A stretch of 64,000 bases of DNA, taken from assembly GCA_932521035.1 (NCBI GenBank), contig OW051494.1, forward strand, positions 7,364,001 to 7,428,000, in the 5' to 3' direction. The stretch's first letter is position 1. Every line of letters starts with the position of its first letter. Made by a program: the position numbers and the translations under genes. Origin of the DNA: Oscheius dolichura. Taxonomy: Eukaryota > Nematoda > Chromadorea > Rhabditida > Rhabditidae. This document shows positions 11,136-23,655 of this stretch, in pieces. The notes below the pieces were generated by a model. That model was not told the origin of the DNA and made no database searches. It worked only from the letters and a program-made list of their open reading frames with translations.

Positions 11136-12297
11136 ATGGAAGAGGCCCATATGGAGATTGAAGCTCTCCGTTCCATATTTGAGAAGGAACTCATTGTGGA
11201 AGATAAGGAGTAAGAAATGTCATTTCCCTAGAAGTTTTCGCAGATCATTAATCGTTGTGACAAAGAAAGTTCGGCCGACAGATGATGAAAATGGTCCGTC
11301 TGCCTCGGTTGTCTGCCAATTTACTCTAGGGGAAGGGGTATTTACATCGCCTTCCACAATTTGAAACGCATTCAGTATCCAAACAAAAGCCCTGGGATAG
11401 AACTTAGCAGACCACGAGGTCTATCCGATACTGATTTCACAGTCCTCAAAAAGAATGTAAGCAGTTGGCTTACAGAGCACCAAGGAATGCCGGTCATCTT
11501 CGACATACTCCAAGTTTGCTTCGATAACAAGGTAAATAAAAAGAAATTTTAGCTCTGTGGTGATTTCTTTTTGGCACACCAGAAATATTCTGAACTCCTT
11601 TGCCCTATTTGTCTCTGCTCATTGGCTGCCTCTGCCTCTATTTCAACCCCATGCGACCATTATCTACACAAGGACTGCATGGAGTAGGTTCTATTTGCAT
11701 AAAGAAAAAAAAGGATTACAGTAAACATATAGTAGAAAGCAGAAAAGGTGTCGCCGCTGACCTCCAAAATCCGGAGACACGGGCATTACACAAAAAAGTG
11801 GATAAGGTGGGTCTATATCCGGAATAGCGGACCCTTGGCTCAGGCTCTCTATTGTCCAGTGTGTAGGGAATTAGTGGAAGAACAAATTGAACCACTCTAC
11901 GAAGACAGGAAAAAAGGAAAGCAAAAAATCTCAGAAGAAGGGCACCAAGATTTCATATTTGATTGGGCTAAGTGGGTTTTGGTTTAGGCTTGTTCGGCCC
12001 TATATAAAAAAATTCTAGATGGCGAAGAGAACAGGCGAAACTAAATGAAGTCTATCAAAAACAATTGGAAAAGGGTGGTATCATCGATTTGGAAGAGGAG
12101 CGCCAAAGGCATGTTATCACTGAAGAGACTGTGAGTAGAAAATACGGGTGTTGCATGCTAAATGAAAGGTGGTAGAAGTTCCTCCGCCTGTGGATGTCAA
12201 CAGAGCAGAACCAACACTGCTAGAACCTGGAGTAACTGAAAAACCACCCAAACGCCAGAAACGAAATTATAATCGATACACAAGAGACCGAAGGTAG
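11136..12297 (+). CDS. RNF25: RING-type E3 ubiquitin ligase RNF25 (AO7)
   Basis: RWD-plus-RING E3; the mammalian protein ubiquitinates eRF1/ribosomal proteins in translational surveillance. The start MEEAHMEIEALRSIFEKEL is a classic RWD opening. TLGEG joins YPNKSPGIEL and PRGLSD across a 38-nt intron (11338-11375), restoring the RWD signature Y-P-x-x-x-P. The RING follows: CPICLCSL, then TPCDHYLHKDC, then after introns CPVCREL. Immediately C-terminal is the family-specific block KGGIIDLEEERQRH, shared with vertebrate RNF25, and a basic tail ending YTRDRR. Introns are 36-45 nt. The protein is shorter than the human one, whose long proline-rich tail is lacking. All zinc ligands of a C3HC4-type RING appear present. 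Confidence 0.9.
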
Positions 12298-12606
12298 CCT
12301 AGATAGAAACAGTAAAAGCATACTTTAGATACCATAACAATATCCAATGGTATTCTAAACGGCCACCTGAAAGCCAGAATGAGTGAGTTGACCACTATAT
12401 TTTTGACTCCTACGTTACAGGGTTCATACATCTCACAATTCAGCGGTAGAATCTTCCCAGGGCAATAGTAATATATAAAAGTCTCATGCTCATAACACTA
12501 GACACATGGGTATAATAAATATAAACTCGTATTTTATTGGACATTTTTGGATATAAACAGACAAAGGAAAATAAAAGATGCTGAAGTTATTTCTTTTTCT
12601 GAATTA
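12298..12606. other. Convergent 3' intergenic
   Basis: Short spacer between the tail-to-tail RNF25 (plus) and the orphan minus gene; holds both 3' UTRs. No other element seen. Confidence 0.4.
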
Positions 12607-14715
12607 TCAATTCACCTCAATTTTTGCCTTCTTCCCCGGCAATTCCTGCTCGAAAGCGGTCGTGTTTTTCCTTTTGCAAACTGTAGCAGGAACACTATTT
12701 TCATAATCTCTCAATAATTCCCTGGACAACAAAGCAGAGTTATTCTTTTCTTCGGAAAAAAGGCCACGCACCTGTTTGTCGATAACCTAAATGGATGAAA
12801 TATAAATTTTTAAAAAAAGACGAATCTTACGTATTTCTTGAAAGTAGTGGGAGGAATCCAATCCTGATCGTGCTGTTTTGCAAAAAGTATCACGGCCTCC
12901 ACTATCGGGGTTCGTCGAAGCCCTATGAATTGTTTTTTGCTCGCTGTCTGAAATTAAAAGAATTGCGTGCTATCCGTGAAATACTACACAGTCGCGGATG
13001 TTTTCAGCGCAAACAGCGACTTCTGTCTGATCTGGTAGTGCAAGCCCAATTTTTTCCATTTGTCTATCAAAGGCCATACTAATCATTTGAATTCTTTCTA
13101 AACACAACATTATCAGAAAAACTATTCTTACCTTTTAATCTAAATTTGTACAACAATTTTGAAAATATATAATCTTCACATTTTTCGAGCATCAACCGGG
13201 CTTTGTTTAAAAGGTAATTTAATTCGGTATCCAGAAAACCTTCCACAGAAAATCCTGTGATGCCCATGCGAATCATTCTATAACATATAACACAATCGCC
13301 AAAGAAGCTGAGACGATACCTGTACTCCAAATCGGCTAGATTGAAGTATTTCTTATTAAATGACTCGTAACCCGCTGCTTCGTTGGTGCAATTAATGAGT
13401 AGTCGAAGAAATATACTGAATTTTTCTGCCGATATCGTGTTTGCTTTACAAGAAATCTGAAATAATTAAACATGTAGCAGGGAGGGCGTAATGAATAAAA
13501 TAAGCTGTGTAAATGAACTCACTGTATTTACAGCTTCGTCCCACGCGACCTTCTTATCCTGTGAGTGTAAATATGCATTTGAATATAAATATTTCACCTT
13601 CTCAATTAGCTTATTCCTAAACTCTTTGGTCAAACACATTTAAATCACCAACCACGCATCCTTTATAAACAAATGCTTTCTAATTAAAATGGGCTCAAGC
13701 TCTTTGAAATCAATTGCGTTTGACAAATTTTCGATTGCTTCGTTATCGTTCCTTCTTATTGCTTTTTTCAATGTCTGAAAAAAATTATAACCCCAAAAGC
13801 CACAAACTTTGGTAAAATTTATTTCTCTCTGCTCCATAACACGTAAAACTGTTTTCCAAAGGCATATCCATTCGCTTCGATTTATTTTACCTAAGTCGTT
13901 CATGTACCGTCTATAGGAATTGTTACATACTACCAGCGGTTTTTTAATTATCTAAAAGCATTTACGAGTATAATTTTAAAAACCAACCTCAGCTGCTGTT
14001 CTCATGTTGCCATGAATTTGATAACCCTCAATAAAACTCATAAGTTCTGCGTAAGATAATGGGTTTCTGCAAAGATATGCATATGGCAAACTTTTATACA
14101 AACCGTTTATTGGGTGTAATCTCAGCATTGCCTTCCATAATGGCTTTGTCAAAAATAATCAACATCCGTCGCTTAACCTGATGACCACTTCGATGTACAA
14201 GTCCTTTACCTACAATTGCAAATATGAATGTTTCCTCACTTCTAATTACACATTCGTGGCCAGAAGTTAGTTTCTAAGCAAAAGTGTCGCCTTTTCATAC
14301 TGCCTCTTATGTCCTGAAAAAAGATTTACATAGAAAGAATAAATAAAATGCCCAACTTTATTTATATCCCTATCTCCACCTCCTGCGTAGATGCGTGCAT
14401 TTTCATAAGGAATATTGTGTTCTTCGGCAAATTCTGTCCAATTGTTACGCACTATATCATCTTCTTCTGGAGTAAAACGTTTCCTTTGGTGGTAGTTAAT
14501 TCCTGAATAATTTGCCAGCATATATTTGATAATTTGACAACAGATACTGTAGACAAAAACAAACCACACTCATATAATCGCTCAATCTCTTCAGATTTCA
14601 AATTCACTGTTCCAACATGATGGAACAGAAAGCCGTCTTCTGTGTGTACTCCTTCAGATGGAAGTTCAATTTTCCTTCCAACCATACGAGAGCTTCGATT
14701 GCGGCTATCTGCCAT
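12607..14715 (-). CDS. Orphan protein with a SANT/Myb-like N-terminal segment
   Basis: Not assigned to a named family. The start is MADSRNRSSRMVGRKIEL. The first exons lead to KRFTPEEDDIVRNNWTEFAE, which has the spacing of a SANT/Myb helix (acidic E-E-D, then a W about nine residues on). Later exons are AT-rich and encode helical segments such as LGKINRSEWICLWKTVLRV and NEAIENLSNAIDFKELEPI. The last exon ends with a Lys/Arg-rich patch (VCKRKNTT, LPGKKAKIEVN) that could be a nuclear signal. Roughly eight to ten exons with introns of 35-60 nt; I did not resolve every junction. A DNA-binding or chromatin role is a guess from the SANT-like motif and basic tail. Confidence 0.6.
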
Positions 14716-15100
14716 TCTCTATGAACGCTATTTAGAGAAAACTTCATTTATTTCTATAGACAATTTTTTTTTCAAAAAAGAAACATAGTCGGAGAAATAA
14801 CCATTCTCGGGCCAGTGGAAGGCGAAGGCCAACCATATAATAACATTTATTTGAGCTGATTTTAGTTAGCATGCCAAATTCACAAAATATAATGCTCTTC
14901 CAGCTGGACAAAATAAATATTTAAACTAGTTTGCAAGGGCAATGACACAAGAAGAGAAGAAGGAAAGGGAAAATAGCAGGTGAAGCAACAAAAACAAAAA
15001 ATACCCGCAATAAAATTTAAGAAAAACTGGGTTGAGGTGTTAGTCTAACCGACATTTACAGAGTAATCTAATCCTAAATGATTAACATAACATCCTACAG
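14716..15100. other. Intergenic
   Basis: AT-rich spacer between two minus genes, containing the promoter of the SANT-like gene and the 3' UTR of CDC25. Nothing else seen. Confidence 0.4.
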
Positions 15101-16786
15101 CTATGTGAAGCCGACCTCTGGGGATGACATAGAAAAGTTTAGCCGCTTAGGTGCCAGACTTGGAGTATTTTTTGGTTGTTCTTCACGTGTTGGAGAGACA
15201 GGCGTTACTTCAATGATATTTGATTTAGATTTGAATAGTGGACGACGTGCTTGACTTTTAGGCGGAGAATGTTTCTCCCGACGCTTTTGTGGCCTAGAAA
15301 TTTACAATAACAAACAGCAAATGGAGGTAATCGGACTTTGCATTTTTGGCAGCGAAACAATTAGTTTGAAAATAAGATGTGGAAGTATTTTCCAAAAGGC
15401 GCGTAACAAAAATGTAGACTATACAAATCGAGAAAGGACAAATTGTATAACTTACATTATTCTTAGTCCAACAGTAGCACGAAAATTTTTGCGATGGAAT
15501 GTGAACCTGCGTAGTTCTGTTGCAAACCGGTAATCGTTCATTGGAACATAAGCGCATGGTGTGCATAGCATCTAGACTATTTTCATTAATTTATCCAAAC
15601 TTGAGGTGCACCTCCGTCTCCGATTTTTTGGTCCAGTTATAGAAACCTTTGTAGCCTTCGTCAAGTACATAAATTTCACTAAAAATAACACTTGGATAAC
15701 GATGGACGTTTCGGCATCGATCGTTGCTACGCAAGAGAGTCGCCCTAAAGACAATGCTATAATATAGAAATAATAATCATGACTTACATAGTTGGCCCTC
15801 GTTTTTGTGAATATTCACAATAAAAAATGGGAATGCGGTTTCTATTACAATTTTCACCGAAGAAAAAATCGTCGCACTCCTTTTGCTCATAAAAATTAAC
15901 GGCATATTTAATATGTCCTCCATGATATTCATAAGGATAACGGCAGTCGACCAAAATAAATCGAGAGAGAAACTCTTCTTGTGTTAGGCTTTTCATTAGA
16001 TTGCCCAATGTGCTGGCTTCCAAGCGACGAAAAGCCATAGTAGAATCTTTAACCTCAACAATAGGTAGAGTATACTTCTAAAAAAGTAGTAAGTTAAAAG
16101 AATAATGAAAAACCCACAGTAACATAGTCGGGAAAGGGATCCTTCTCCTCTTCATGTTGTTTTATTTCAAGCACCGATGTTGAATTTACACGAGAAAAAC
16201 TTCTAACTTGTAACGGCCGTGGGAACTTTCGTGAGGGCGGTGTTTCATTCTGCAAGAAGACAACAAATTAAATTTGGATTCAGTCTGTGCAGCGTGAAAC
16301 GTGCATTTCAGCTCAAAAAAGTCAAATTTACATCAAGACTAGTTAGTACGTTCCGGCACGTTCGCTTTACATCTATGATGTCACATTCTTCGGAATTAGC
16401 GATGGCACGTTTTCGGGGAAGGACAAGCGTAGATGATCGATTCAATACACGAGTTTGAGTTGTTTGGACAACGCTGGAAGTTACGATTTTATGGCTTCAT
16501 CTCTATAAAAACGTGAGGCACACAAAAACCTCGCGCATGGTTACATGGGAAAAGTTAACCCTGAATTAGAAATAGACGATTGAAATATACAGTACAGCGC
16601 AGGTAAAAGCGATTTTAAAAGAAACCTGATGTTTTGCGTTATCTTCACACGCGTTTGGATTTCTGGAAGGTTTGTGGTACCAGTGAAATCGTCCGACATA
16701 AATACTTCGTCCATGTCACGAATTTCTGAGTATCCACTGTCTCGAGAGTCTCCACTGTCTCGTGAGTCCCCATCATCCGTGTACAT
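15101..16786 (-). CDS. cdc25: M-phase inducer phosphatase (CDC25 family)
   Basis: Dual-specificity phosphatase that removes inhibitory phosphates from CDK1/CDK2 to trigger mitosis or meiosis. A Ser/Asp-rich regulatory N-terminus with tandem GDSRDSG units and a basic stretch (LVLPRKRA) precedes the rhodanese-type catalytic domain. ILVDCRYPYEYHGGHI is the family signature, and CEYSQKRGPTM supplies the CX5R active site. The next exons read RNVHRYPSVIF, YVLDEGYKGFYNW and LCTPCAYVPMNDY, matching CDC25's Y-V-L-x-x-G-Y and P-x-x-Y-x-P-M motifs once a 42-nt intron (GTGCAC..TCTAG) is removed. A basic proline-rich tail follows a longer (~165 nt) intron and ends EVGFT. The residue before the catalytic Cys is Tyr where most CDC25s have His. 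Confidence 0.9.
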
Positions 16787-16829
16787 CGCTGATAGCCCTG
16801 AAATTTAACAATATAGCTATGGCTAATTT

Positions 16830-19795
16830 CATTTCTATTACGATAATATTACAGACAAAACCAACGACTGAAGTAAAAGAAACTTCTTATTCCCTCTTAT
16901 AATGAGATAGCAAACACAAGAATATTTCATCGAACAAGCTCGGTTCGGGCTCAAGACCCCCAACACTCGTCAAAGGGGTCCACATCCTATCGTAATGTAA
17001 AGTAAAAATTAAAAAATACGTTTCAGTTTGCTGCTTGCATACTAACTATATACACCGTACATTCCAGATTAAGAACAATAAAAACAATACCTATATATAA
17101 ACAGTTTAAAATTGTTTTGATCTAAAAGAACTATTATAAACCGCCAAAGGTTAGTTTCAGCTTCTGCCGATAGCAAATTGCAAAAATGGCTTACAAGACG
17201 CATGAACCCCCTAAAGCGGACCGTATATTGAAAGCAAGAACTGCATGAAAAAAGGTAACTGCAATGCAAAAAAAAATCAAGAGAGCGACGCCGGCGAGGC
17301 GCGAAATTTAGCATTCCAATATTTTGCCGCCGAAGATTCTTTGGCGACTTCGTTTGTTCGTTGGCTTAGAATAATAAATATATACAGGTTGCTTGTTATG
17401 CCGATAGCATGCATTTGAATGTGTTACAGTGATACGTTTCACATGAGTATACCCGGATTTCAACTCTTTGTACAGAAGAAAAGATAAACCGAGATGAGAG
17501 AAAAGATAAACTCACTTTTACTGATTGTTGTCAGCTGCTGGCTCATCTGAGTCTCTTCGGGAATGGAGAAATGTAGCCCTTGTTTGTGTTTTCTGAATAT
17601 TTCGCTATTGCCATGTATTGCTAATGGAAGAAAAGTAGTTTAGACTTGCGCGGAGAATAAAGTGATGAATGCCAAGATGACTTCAAGATGAAAGCGTCAG
17701 GCCGGGTGTATATATCAATTTTTTTCGTAATGGAAACATCCCCCACATGGAAAGCTACAAAGTCTCGCCAAATCGCTTTCTCACCCTTCTCATTCATCAC
17801 AGCCTAGCCGTATTGTACCCCGTTTACAGAATAACGTTCGCTTTCTATACAAATTCTCTGAACGCAAGGAACGTATCGTTTGAATTTTTCGCAGCTGTTG
17901 CTCTTCCAAGCAAGATGGCAATACTAATTGCGGCACAGTTGAGAGCTCATTCAAATGTGAGCACCATGGACCTATAGGAAACACCGAATGTGGGTCTATA
18001 GGACATAGAAGAGAAACACCACAGCAGGGGTTCCCCTTGTAAAGAGGTTGCCCCTGTGGATAACTTGAATAAATTTGAGCAAGACAAGCTGCCAAGTATT
18101 CTAGTTATGTCAAACGAGGAACCATTCTTCACAAAACTTGCTGTTTTGCCCGCTGGGAACCGGAACAGTTGACATCTAATTTGAAAATATCTTGTTTTGG
18201 GCTCTTCTGGTTGAAAAAGCCTTCCCATTATGGATATTTATGACCTTTTCCTAACGAATTTTCAAAGTTGCAAAACGGTAAGGTTGAGATACGGCAAAGC
18301 ACGAGACAAGAGGACGATGGCGACTGTTTGGACGGGGGCGGGGTGCCGGACACTGCGGGTCATTGGCAAAGAGGAAGAGAGATGTGGGCGGGCTTGTTTA
18401 TCCCCGTAGAAGTTGCCATCCACTGTTCCATTATACGTGAAATGGAAAGCAAGAGAGACGACCTCCTAGGAGGTTACCGGGTGGCCTTGTCGTCGCCCGC
18501 GATTCAAACCTCATCACGGGAAAAAAGTGTCCCCGGAGTGAATGAATTAGCACCGTTTTCACTTTTTCTCCCTCCTGGCGGCCATACAGGTGCCATCGCG
18601 GTCGGCTTTGATCCGGGAGTTCCCGCCAATGGCCAAAAGGCTCTCTCGAGGACGTGGCCATTGGCTGAGGTCAGGTAGCCATGCGAGCGAAAAAGGTCAT
18701 AATACAGAAGATAAAGGGTTATTTCCGACGTTCCCAGCGAGTAACAGCTCTAAAAGTGGCTATTTTCTATTTCCCTTCTCCCGAAACACAAATAGAGATT
18801 CAAAATTTGAACGGACTCCGGCTCCCCTGTCTATTATGCATCCATTATGCCCTCGTACGCATCGATTACTGGGTTGTAAGGTCAGCGATGACCGTGCCGT
18901 CCCATGAGAGAGCGTGTGTAAACGGGTAGAAGAAGAAGCTGACCAGGCATTACTCCAACCATTGGCTGTGAGAGAATTTTTGAATTTCAAACACTTTTTA
19001 TGACATTCCATATACAAAATAGCATACTAATCGGTTGAATAAGTCGAGAAACACTGTACCCAAGTAATTATTTTCTCATTGGAAACGACTAATTTTGTAG
19101 ACTTGCAAAGAAAAGAAAGGAAAACGCACCGCCGGGTAGTCATAAGGCAGAAGAAATAAGGACTGGTGGTCCGCTTGACCCGGACTCGGCGTCACGCCCC
19201 TTATTCTAGGCTGTGCCGTCTTGCCTCTAGCCAAGCTACCGGGTTGAGTATGTGTTATAATTGCGAAAATACCCCGAGGTGCTAGAGTTCTCTATCGATG
19301 GGAGTCATTCTCTCCGGCTACAATTACATTCAAATTTGTCCTAATGGGCAATACCGTCTGGACACATACCAGCTGAAATAAGAATCGGGCAGGGTGAGAT
19401 GTTGCTCTACGTATCAGCCGCTATCACAGCGGAGCTAATCTGGGAATCCATTGTTTTTGCTTGACCCAGAAAATGACCTCCAGTTTTATATGTTCAGTTG
19501 CATTCGGGGGACTTATGCCGTAAAATTTAACTTGTTCCCGTTCGCACAACGGCATTTGTTCATAAAAAAGTACTGTGAATTTCAAACACCTAATATGAGA
19601 CGTACAGAATTTGTCAACGGTTGAATGGTCCCAGTGCCTAGGGGACATAAAGCCGATGAGTTGTTCGCCCGTTCTTTTCGTCGCGGTTGAAGGGATTTGT
19701 GTTCAGATGTTGTTTGCCTTTGAGGTTCGACGTAGGAGCGTTGCAGTCAAACTTGGAGATTTAGTTGAAAATAAAGGCAAAAAAGAAATCGAATA
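16830..19795. other. Gene-poor 3-kb interval
   Basis: Mixed composition, no ORF with a recognisable product or consistent splice structure. A short motif (GAATTTCAAACAC) occurs at about 18980 and 19576, both followed within about 50 bp by CGGTTGAAT, hinting at two diverged copies of a repeat. CCATTGGCTG-like CCAAT boxes occur near 18658 and 18959. The interval holds the CDC25 5' region and the DNAJA 3' flank. Confidence 0.35.
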
Positions 19796-19925
19796 AATCT
19801 TTATTTTTCTATAAAGAAGACACATCACAGAACACTGGAATGGGACTGTGACTGACTAAAACACGATAACAGGTCTGTAAGGAAGATCAGTAAACATTGA
19901 CATCAAAATAAAATGAGATAGAATC

Positions 19926-21204
19926 TCAGCTCTGAGCACATTGCACCCTGGGTCCGTGACCATGGCCTTCCATTTCTTCGTCTTCATTCTCTCCATCTTC
20001 ATAAGCTTGTCCTCGGCCTCTTCCATACTTGTTTTCATCAAATTCCATCAAGGAAACTTCTTCTGCTCCAGCAGGTGCAGTAACATTTTTGACACTGGGA
20101 AAGAGTGAACGCAGAATCTTAACAAAACAATTATTTTTCAAAAATTTCAAACCTTATATTTTTTGTCATCGTCAAAGAAATGGTCTTTAGGGAAGCGGAC
20201 ATCAAAATTAACAAGTAAATTTCCTTTGAGATCAGTATGCCGACTAACAGGCATTCCCTCACCGACTACGCCAAGTTGAGTGCCTGAAACAAATAAAAAT
20301 ATGAGACACTTATAATAAGAGAATTTAACAAAAACATGATGACAATTTTTACCTGGAACAATAACTTCTCCTGGCTTGCCTGTCAAAATAATACGACGGC
20401 CATCGAGATGAGCAATACCGATTTCAAAACCACATAGAGCTTCGTTTAGAGAAAGCTCATGTTTTACAATAAGGTCATCTCCATCCCGAGTAAAAATAGG
20501 ATGTTCTTTGATTTGAAAGACAACGATGATATCTCCAGGCTCGGCGGTTGACTGCAAATCAAAAAAAATAATGAGTAATAACTTTACAAATTACATCAGC
20601 ATGATTTCCTTCGCCAGCTAGACGAATCTTTTCACCATGTTGGGCTCCCGGCTGTATTTGAATCTAAAATATGATTATCTATGTCAGTTTAACATATAAC
20701 CAAACCTCATGAATCTTAGTTACGTCGCAATTTTTTGATCCTTTGCATTCCGGACACCGATCACTTGCAACGACTTTATCACCTAAACATAAGTTTGATA
20801 ATATATACACAGATACATACCCGTTCCACTGCAGTCATTACAAGAAACTTGCATTTGCTGCATCATACCGGGGCCAAGCTGCCGTAACTGCATTCGCATT
20901 CCACGGCCTTTACAAGTAGTACATGTGGTGCTTTTTCCACTTTTAGAGCCTGTTCCATTGCAAGCTTTACAAAGGCCTTTCTGTGTAATTTTTAGTTTTG
21001 AAGTCTTCCCTGAATATGCTTCTTCGAGAGTAATATTCATTGGATACACTGTATCCTGATGTTTTCTACGACCTCGCCTAAAAATTCGTTATAAAACCAT
21101 TAGCAGTAGACTGAATACCTGCCCCCGCCAGGCATTCCTCCAAATAGTCCTGAAAACGGGGAAAATCCCTCATCATCTTCGCCGCCCATACCAGAGAAAA
21201 ACAT
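19926..21204 (-). CDS. DNAJA-type Hsp40 co-chaperone, J domain not found
   Basis: Matches type I (DNAJA1/2) Hsp40s from the G/F region to the end. Order: G/F-rich MFFSGMGGEDDEGF and GLFGGMPGGG; MNITLEEAYSGKTSKL; four zinc-finger motifs (CKACNGTG, CTTCKGRG, CNDCSGTG, CPECKGSK, the fourth lacking the final G); substrate domains (EPGDIIVVFQIKEHP, LCGFEIGIAHLDGR, GEGMPVSR); then LPS-like LRSLFP. It ends VQCAQS, a CaaX-type farnesylation motif as in DNAJA1/2. The first visible exon is preceded by a TTTCAG acceptor directly before ATG, so upstream exon(s) with the J domain are expected. I find no HPD-coding stretch in the minus strand between 21205 and the next gene. AATAAA for polyadenylation sits at about 19792 on the minus strand. 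Either the first exons lie further away, the assembly lost them, or this is a J-less paralogue. Confidence 0.85.
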
Positions 21205-21886
21205 CTGAAATGGTATACGATAAAAACATTATTAGAACGAGATAAAGGTACTTTCAAGATTATAAAGATAACATCAAGTGTAAAGAAGAAGAACATATTC
21301 TCATGTTGTCGCAGCTATATGAAATAAGGTACATGCACTTAATTTGCAAGAGCGTTGGTGATTTTTATAAATAAAAATAACAGATACCGGCTGTACAATT
21401 GTTCCGTAAAAAAGGATGACAAAAGTTTCATGAAACATTTCGTCAGAAGTAAACGCCGCTCGATATACATCGTGGTGAACAATGAAAGAACTGAGAGATG
21501 CGAAACCACAATATAACGAGCTGTGAAAGCAACAAAGCCGTGAAAGCTAGAACTGAATTTACCCAAAGAAAGCGCGAGCAATTTCTAAGCGCAAGCAATT
21601 TCTAGAAGTATCTACCGTATCTTCAAATCACACGTCGGCATGAAAAGTGTATCACATATATTTTTGTCGACGACAATCGGGGGGTTTCAAGGTTTTGTGT
21701 GAAGAAGAAGAGTGAAAGGCTACATTTGGCATTGCGATAGATATAGAATCGAGCAACTAGTGGATTGAACCGAATTTCAATAGAAACCGGACTCATTGAA
21801 GGATAACTGTAGTGATGCAATGATAGCAAACGGATAACATTCATTACACTTTCAATTGGTGGATGAGTTTTCGGCTTCCTACCATC
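21205..21886. other. No gene seen; expected site of the missing J-domain exon
   Basis: Upstream of the DNAJA-type gene. Minus-strand frames here give no J-domain helices and no His-Pro-Asp. AT-rich sequence without a clear repeat. Confidence 0.4.
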
Positions 21887-23050
21887 CTATGCGAAATTAT
21901 GTCTATCACTGGTGTTTTTCAAAGTACCGTAGATGATGTTCAGTTGAATCGGGAGTAGAACCCGATGCAGCACCATGTACTGAAACAGACACTTTTCGTC
22001 ATTTTGAAACCTTACATCAAAGTTATTTTTCCTCATGAAGCTCTTGTAACGCGGCAGATCAACATAGTCCAGATAAAGGTCTCCTGCTAAATTGACAGAT
22101 AAGTAAAGCGTTAAAATTTTCAGCAGTAGACAGTTGATTTGAACATTTTCAACCAGTTGATACGGCGACATTAGCTTGGCCTTGCATCTAAACTCTTTTC
22201 TTCATATTCAATAGTATACAACTTACTGCATGAGCTTCCGCTTGCTGATACAGTACAGAATAAGGCAAGCAATGGTTCCATGGAAAAGTGTAACCGTTAC
22301 GAAGAAATTCTTGACCTTATTGGCTTCGTGAACCCTGTGGGCATAAGTCAAATCAACGCTGATTCCAATTATTCCGCTGCCAAAATACGGAAAGATTGTG
22401 TGGACTGCTACTCCACTCATCTACAAAACTGTTCTCTAGTTTTTTAACCGAATAAACCGCGATAAGTACTAAAAATATGGAGAGGACCGGCCCACTGGCT
22501 TCGTAATTTCTCCAGCCCATTAGAGCAGCCAGTCTTTCAAATATTAGAGCAAGGAGGAACCAAAAGGGAGAGTTGCTACAAACCACGTAGACCAGATGGG
22601 CATTTGCATAGAAAGGTAAAACCCATACGGATACACAAGTTGCCATTTCAGACATGAGGATGTAGTGGAGCTGAATCTTTTCTTTTGTCATAATTCCCTC
22701 ACTTTGTAAGTCATGGCGATGACTGAATGTCCCAGAAACGTCAAGAGAAAAAACGTCAGCAAGATCTGTATCGATTGTGCCCCTTTGGAATAACAATCAA
22801 ACCTTCGCATTGGTGCTGACATTTTTTGGATAGAGTCCCCGACATCCAAAAAGGACAACAAATCCCAGAACTGATAGACAGTTGAGGGAGAGTTGGATTT
22901 CCTGGACGAGAAGATAATTGTCGCTTTTGAAATTGATCAAATCTTGTGGCAAAAAGAGGGAACTCTCATTCTGAAAGGGGAATACGCACAGGAATACGGG
23001 AAGCAACAAACAGAACAGTTGTAACTAGCCGCGGACTTTGAGAGCCCCAT
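21887..23050 (-). CDS. Orphan multi-pass membrane protein
   Basis: Family not recognised. The proposed start MGLSKSAASYNCS is joined across a 43-nt intron (GTTTGT..TTTCAG) to NESSLFLPQDL in phase. Hydrophobic segments follow: CLSVLGFVVLFGC; CVSVWVLPFYANAHLVYVVC with FWFLLALIF; VLSIFLVLIAVYS; HTIFPYFGSGIIGISVDL; and FFVTVTLFHGTIACLILYC. This suggests five or six membrane spans with basic loops (ISKRKLM). The last exons read LDYVDLPRYKSFMRKNNFDV and end SDRHNFA. The broad topology resembles small FRAG1/DRAM-like proteins, but I cannot confirm any family signature. The neighbours (Hsp40, small orphans) give no functional hint. Confidence 0.5.
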
Positions 23051-23187
23051 GGGAAGAGGCGACTGAAAACAGCTGAAGACGACGGGAAAGGGGATCGATC
23101 GGGGGACGCAATCACATTCAATAGTGAGACAGGGGGTGGATAGAGAGAACAAAGGCTGTCTTCGAAACATTTTATTGTCTATCGAGG

Positions 23188-23655
23188 CTAGTCAGTGTCC
23201 CCAGGTAGGTTCAGCTCGTCCGGGATCTTCTCCAGCTGCCGGGCCAGGATTTCAATTTCTCTGAGCCGTTTGAGCGGCTCCTCCAGTTGGCCGAGGGCCC
23301 ACTCGACCCATGCCTCCTCGCGGACGGCCCTCTCCAGCCAGTCGGACAGTCCCTGGATCAGTTCTCTCTTCTCCACGACGCTCAGATCCGTCCTCGTCAT
23401 CGTCGTCTCGATCAGTTCCTGCTCGCGGAGCTCCCTCTCCTCAATGAGGTTTCTGTCCTCCAGCTGGACGACGTCCTCCTCCCGCTCGGGGTGGATTCTT
23501 CTCAGCGAGAGTTTAAAGAAGGCGATCAGCTCGTCTTTGGCACTGCTCTGGCCGTCGTCCTCGCTGCTCTCGCTGTTTTGGCTGACCTGACGAGCCGGCA
23601 GACGGAAGGTGGGCCGGTCCCGTCGAATTGGTCGACGAAGGATACCACGCAGCAT
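23188..23655 (-). CDS. Orphan acidic helical protein, 155 aa
   Basis: Single open exon with strong GC3 codon bias. It starts MLRGILRRPIRRDRP, then a Ser/Asp/Glu stretch (SESSEDDGQSS), then predicted helices rich in Glu, Arg and Leu (LREQELIETT, VEKRELIQGLSDWLERAV, LKRLREIEILARQLEKI), ending NLPGDTD. A minus-strand AATAAA lies just past the stop. The frame stays open far upstream, but that part is the antisense of the neighbouring plus gene, so I start at the Met at 23655. It forms a head-to-head pair with the gene at 23785, 129 bp apart, so a shared bidirectional promoter is likely. No family recognised; distantly reminiscent of the charged helical proteins at 49-63 kb but without their exon structure. 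Confidence 0.5.
   Translation of the reverse strand: MLRGILRRPIRRDRPTFRLPARQVSQNSESSEDDGQSSAKDELIAFFKLSLRRIHPEREEDVVQLEDRNLIEERELREQELIETTMTRTDLSVVEKRELIQGLSDWLERAVREEAWVEWALGQLEEPLKRLREIEILARQLEKIPDELNLPGDTD

Noticed and set aside
16830..19795. Several 60-130-codon ORFs as genes
   Set aside because: No family match, no consistent codon bias and no splice continuity.
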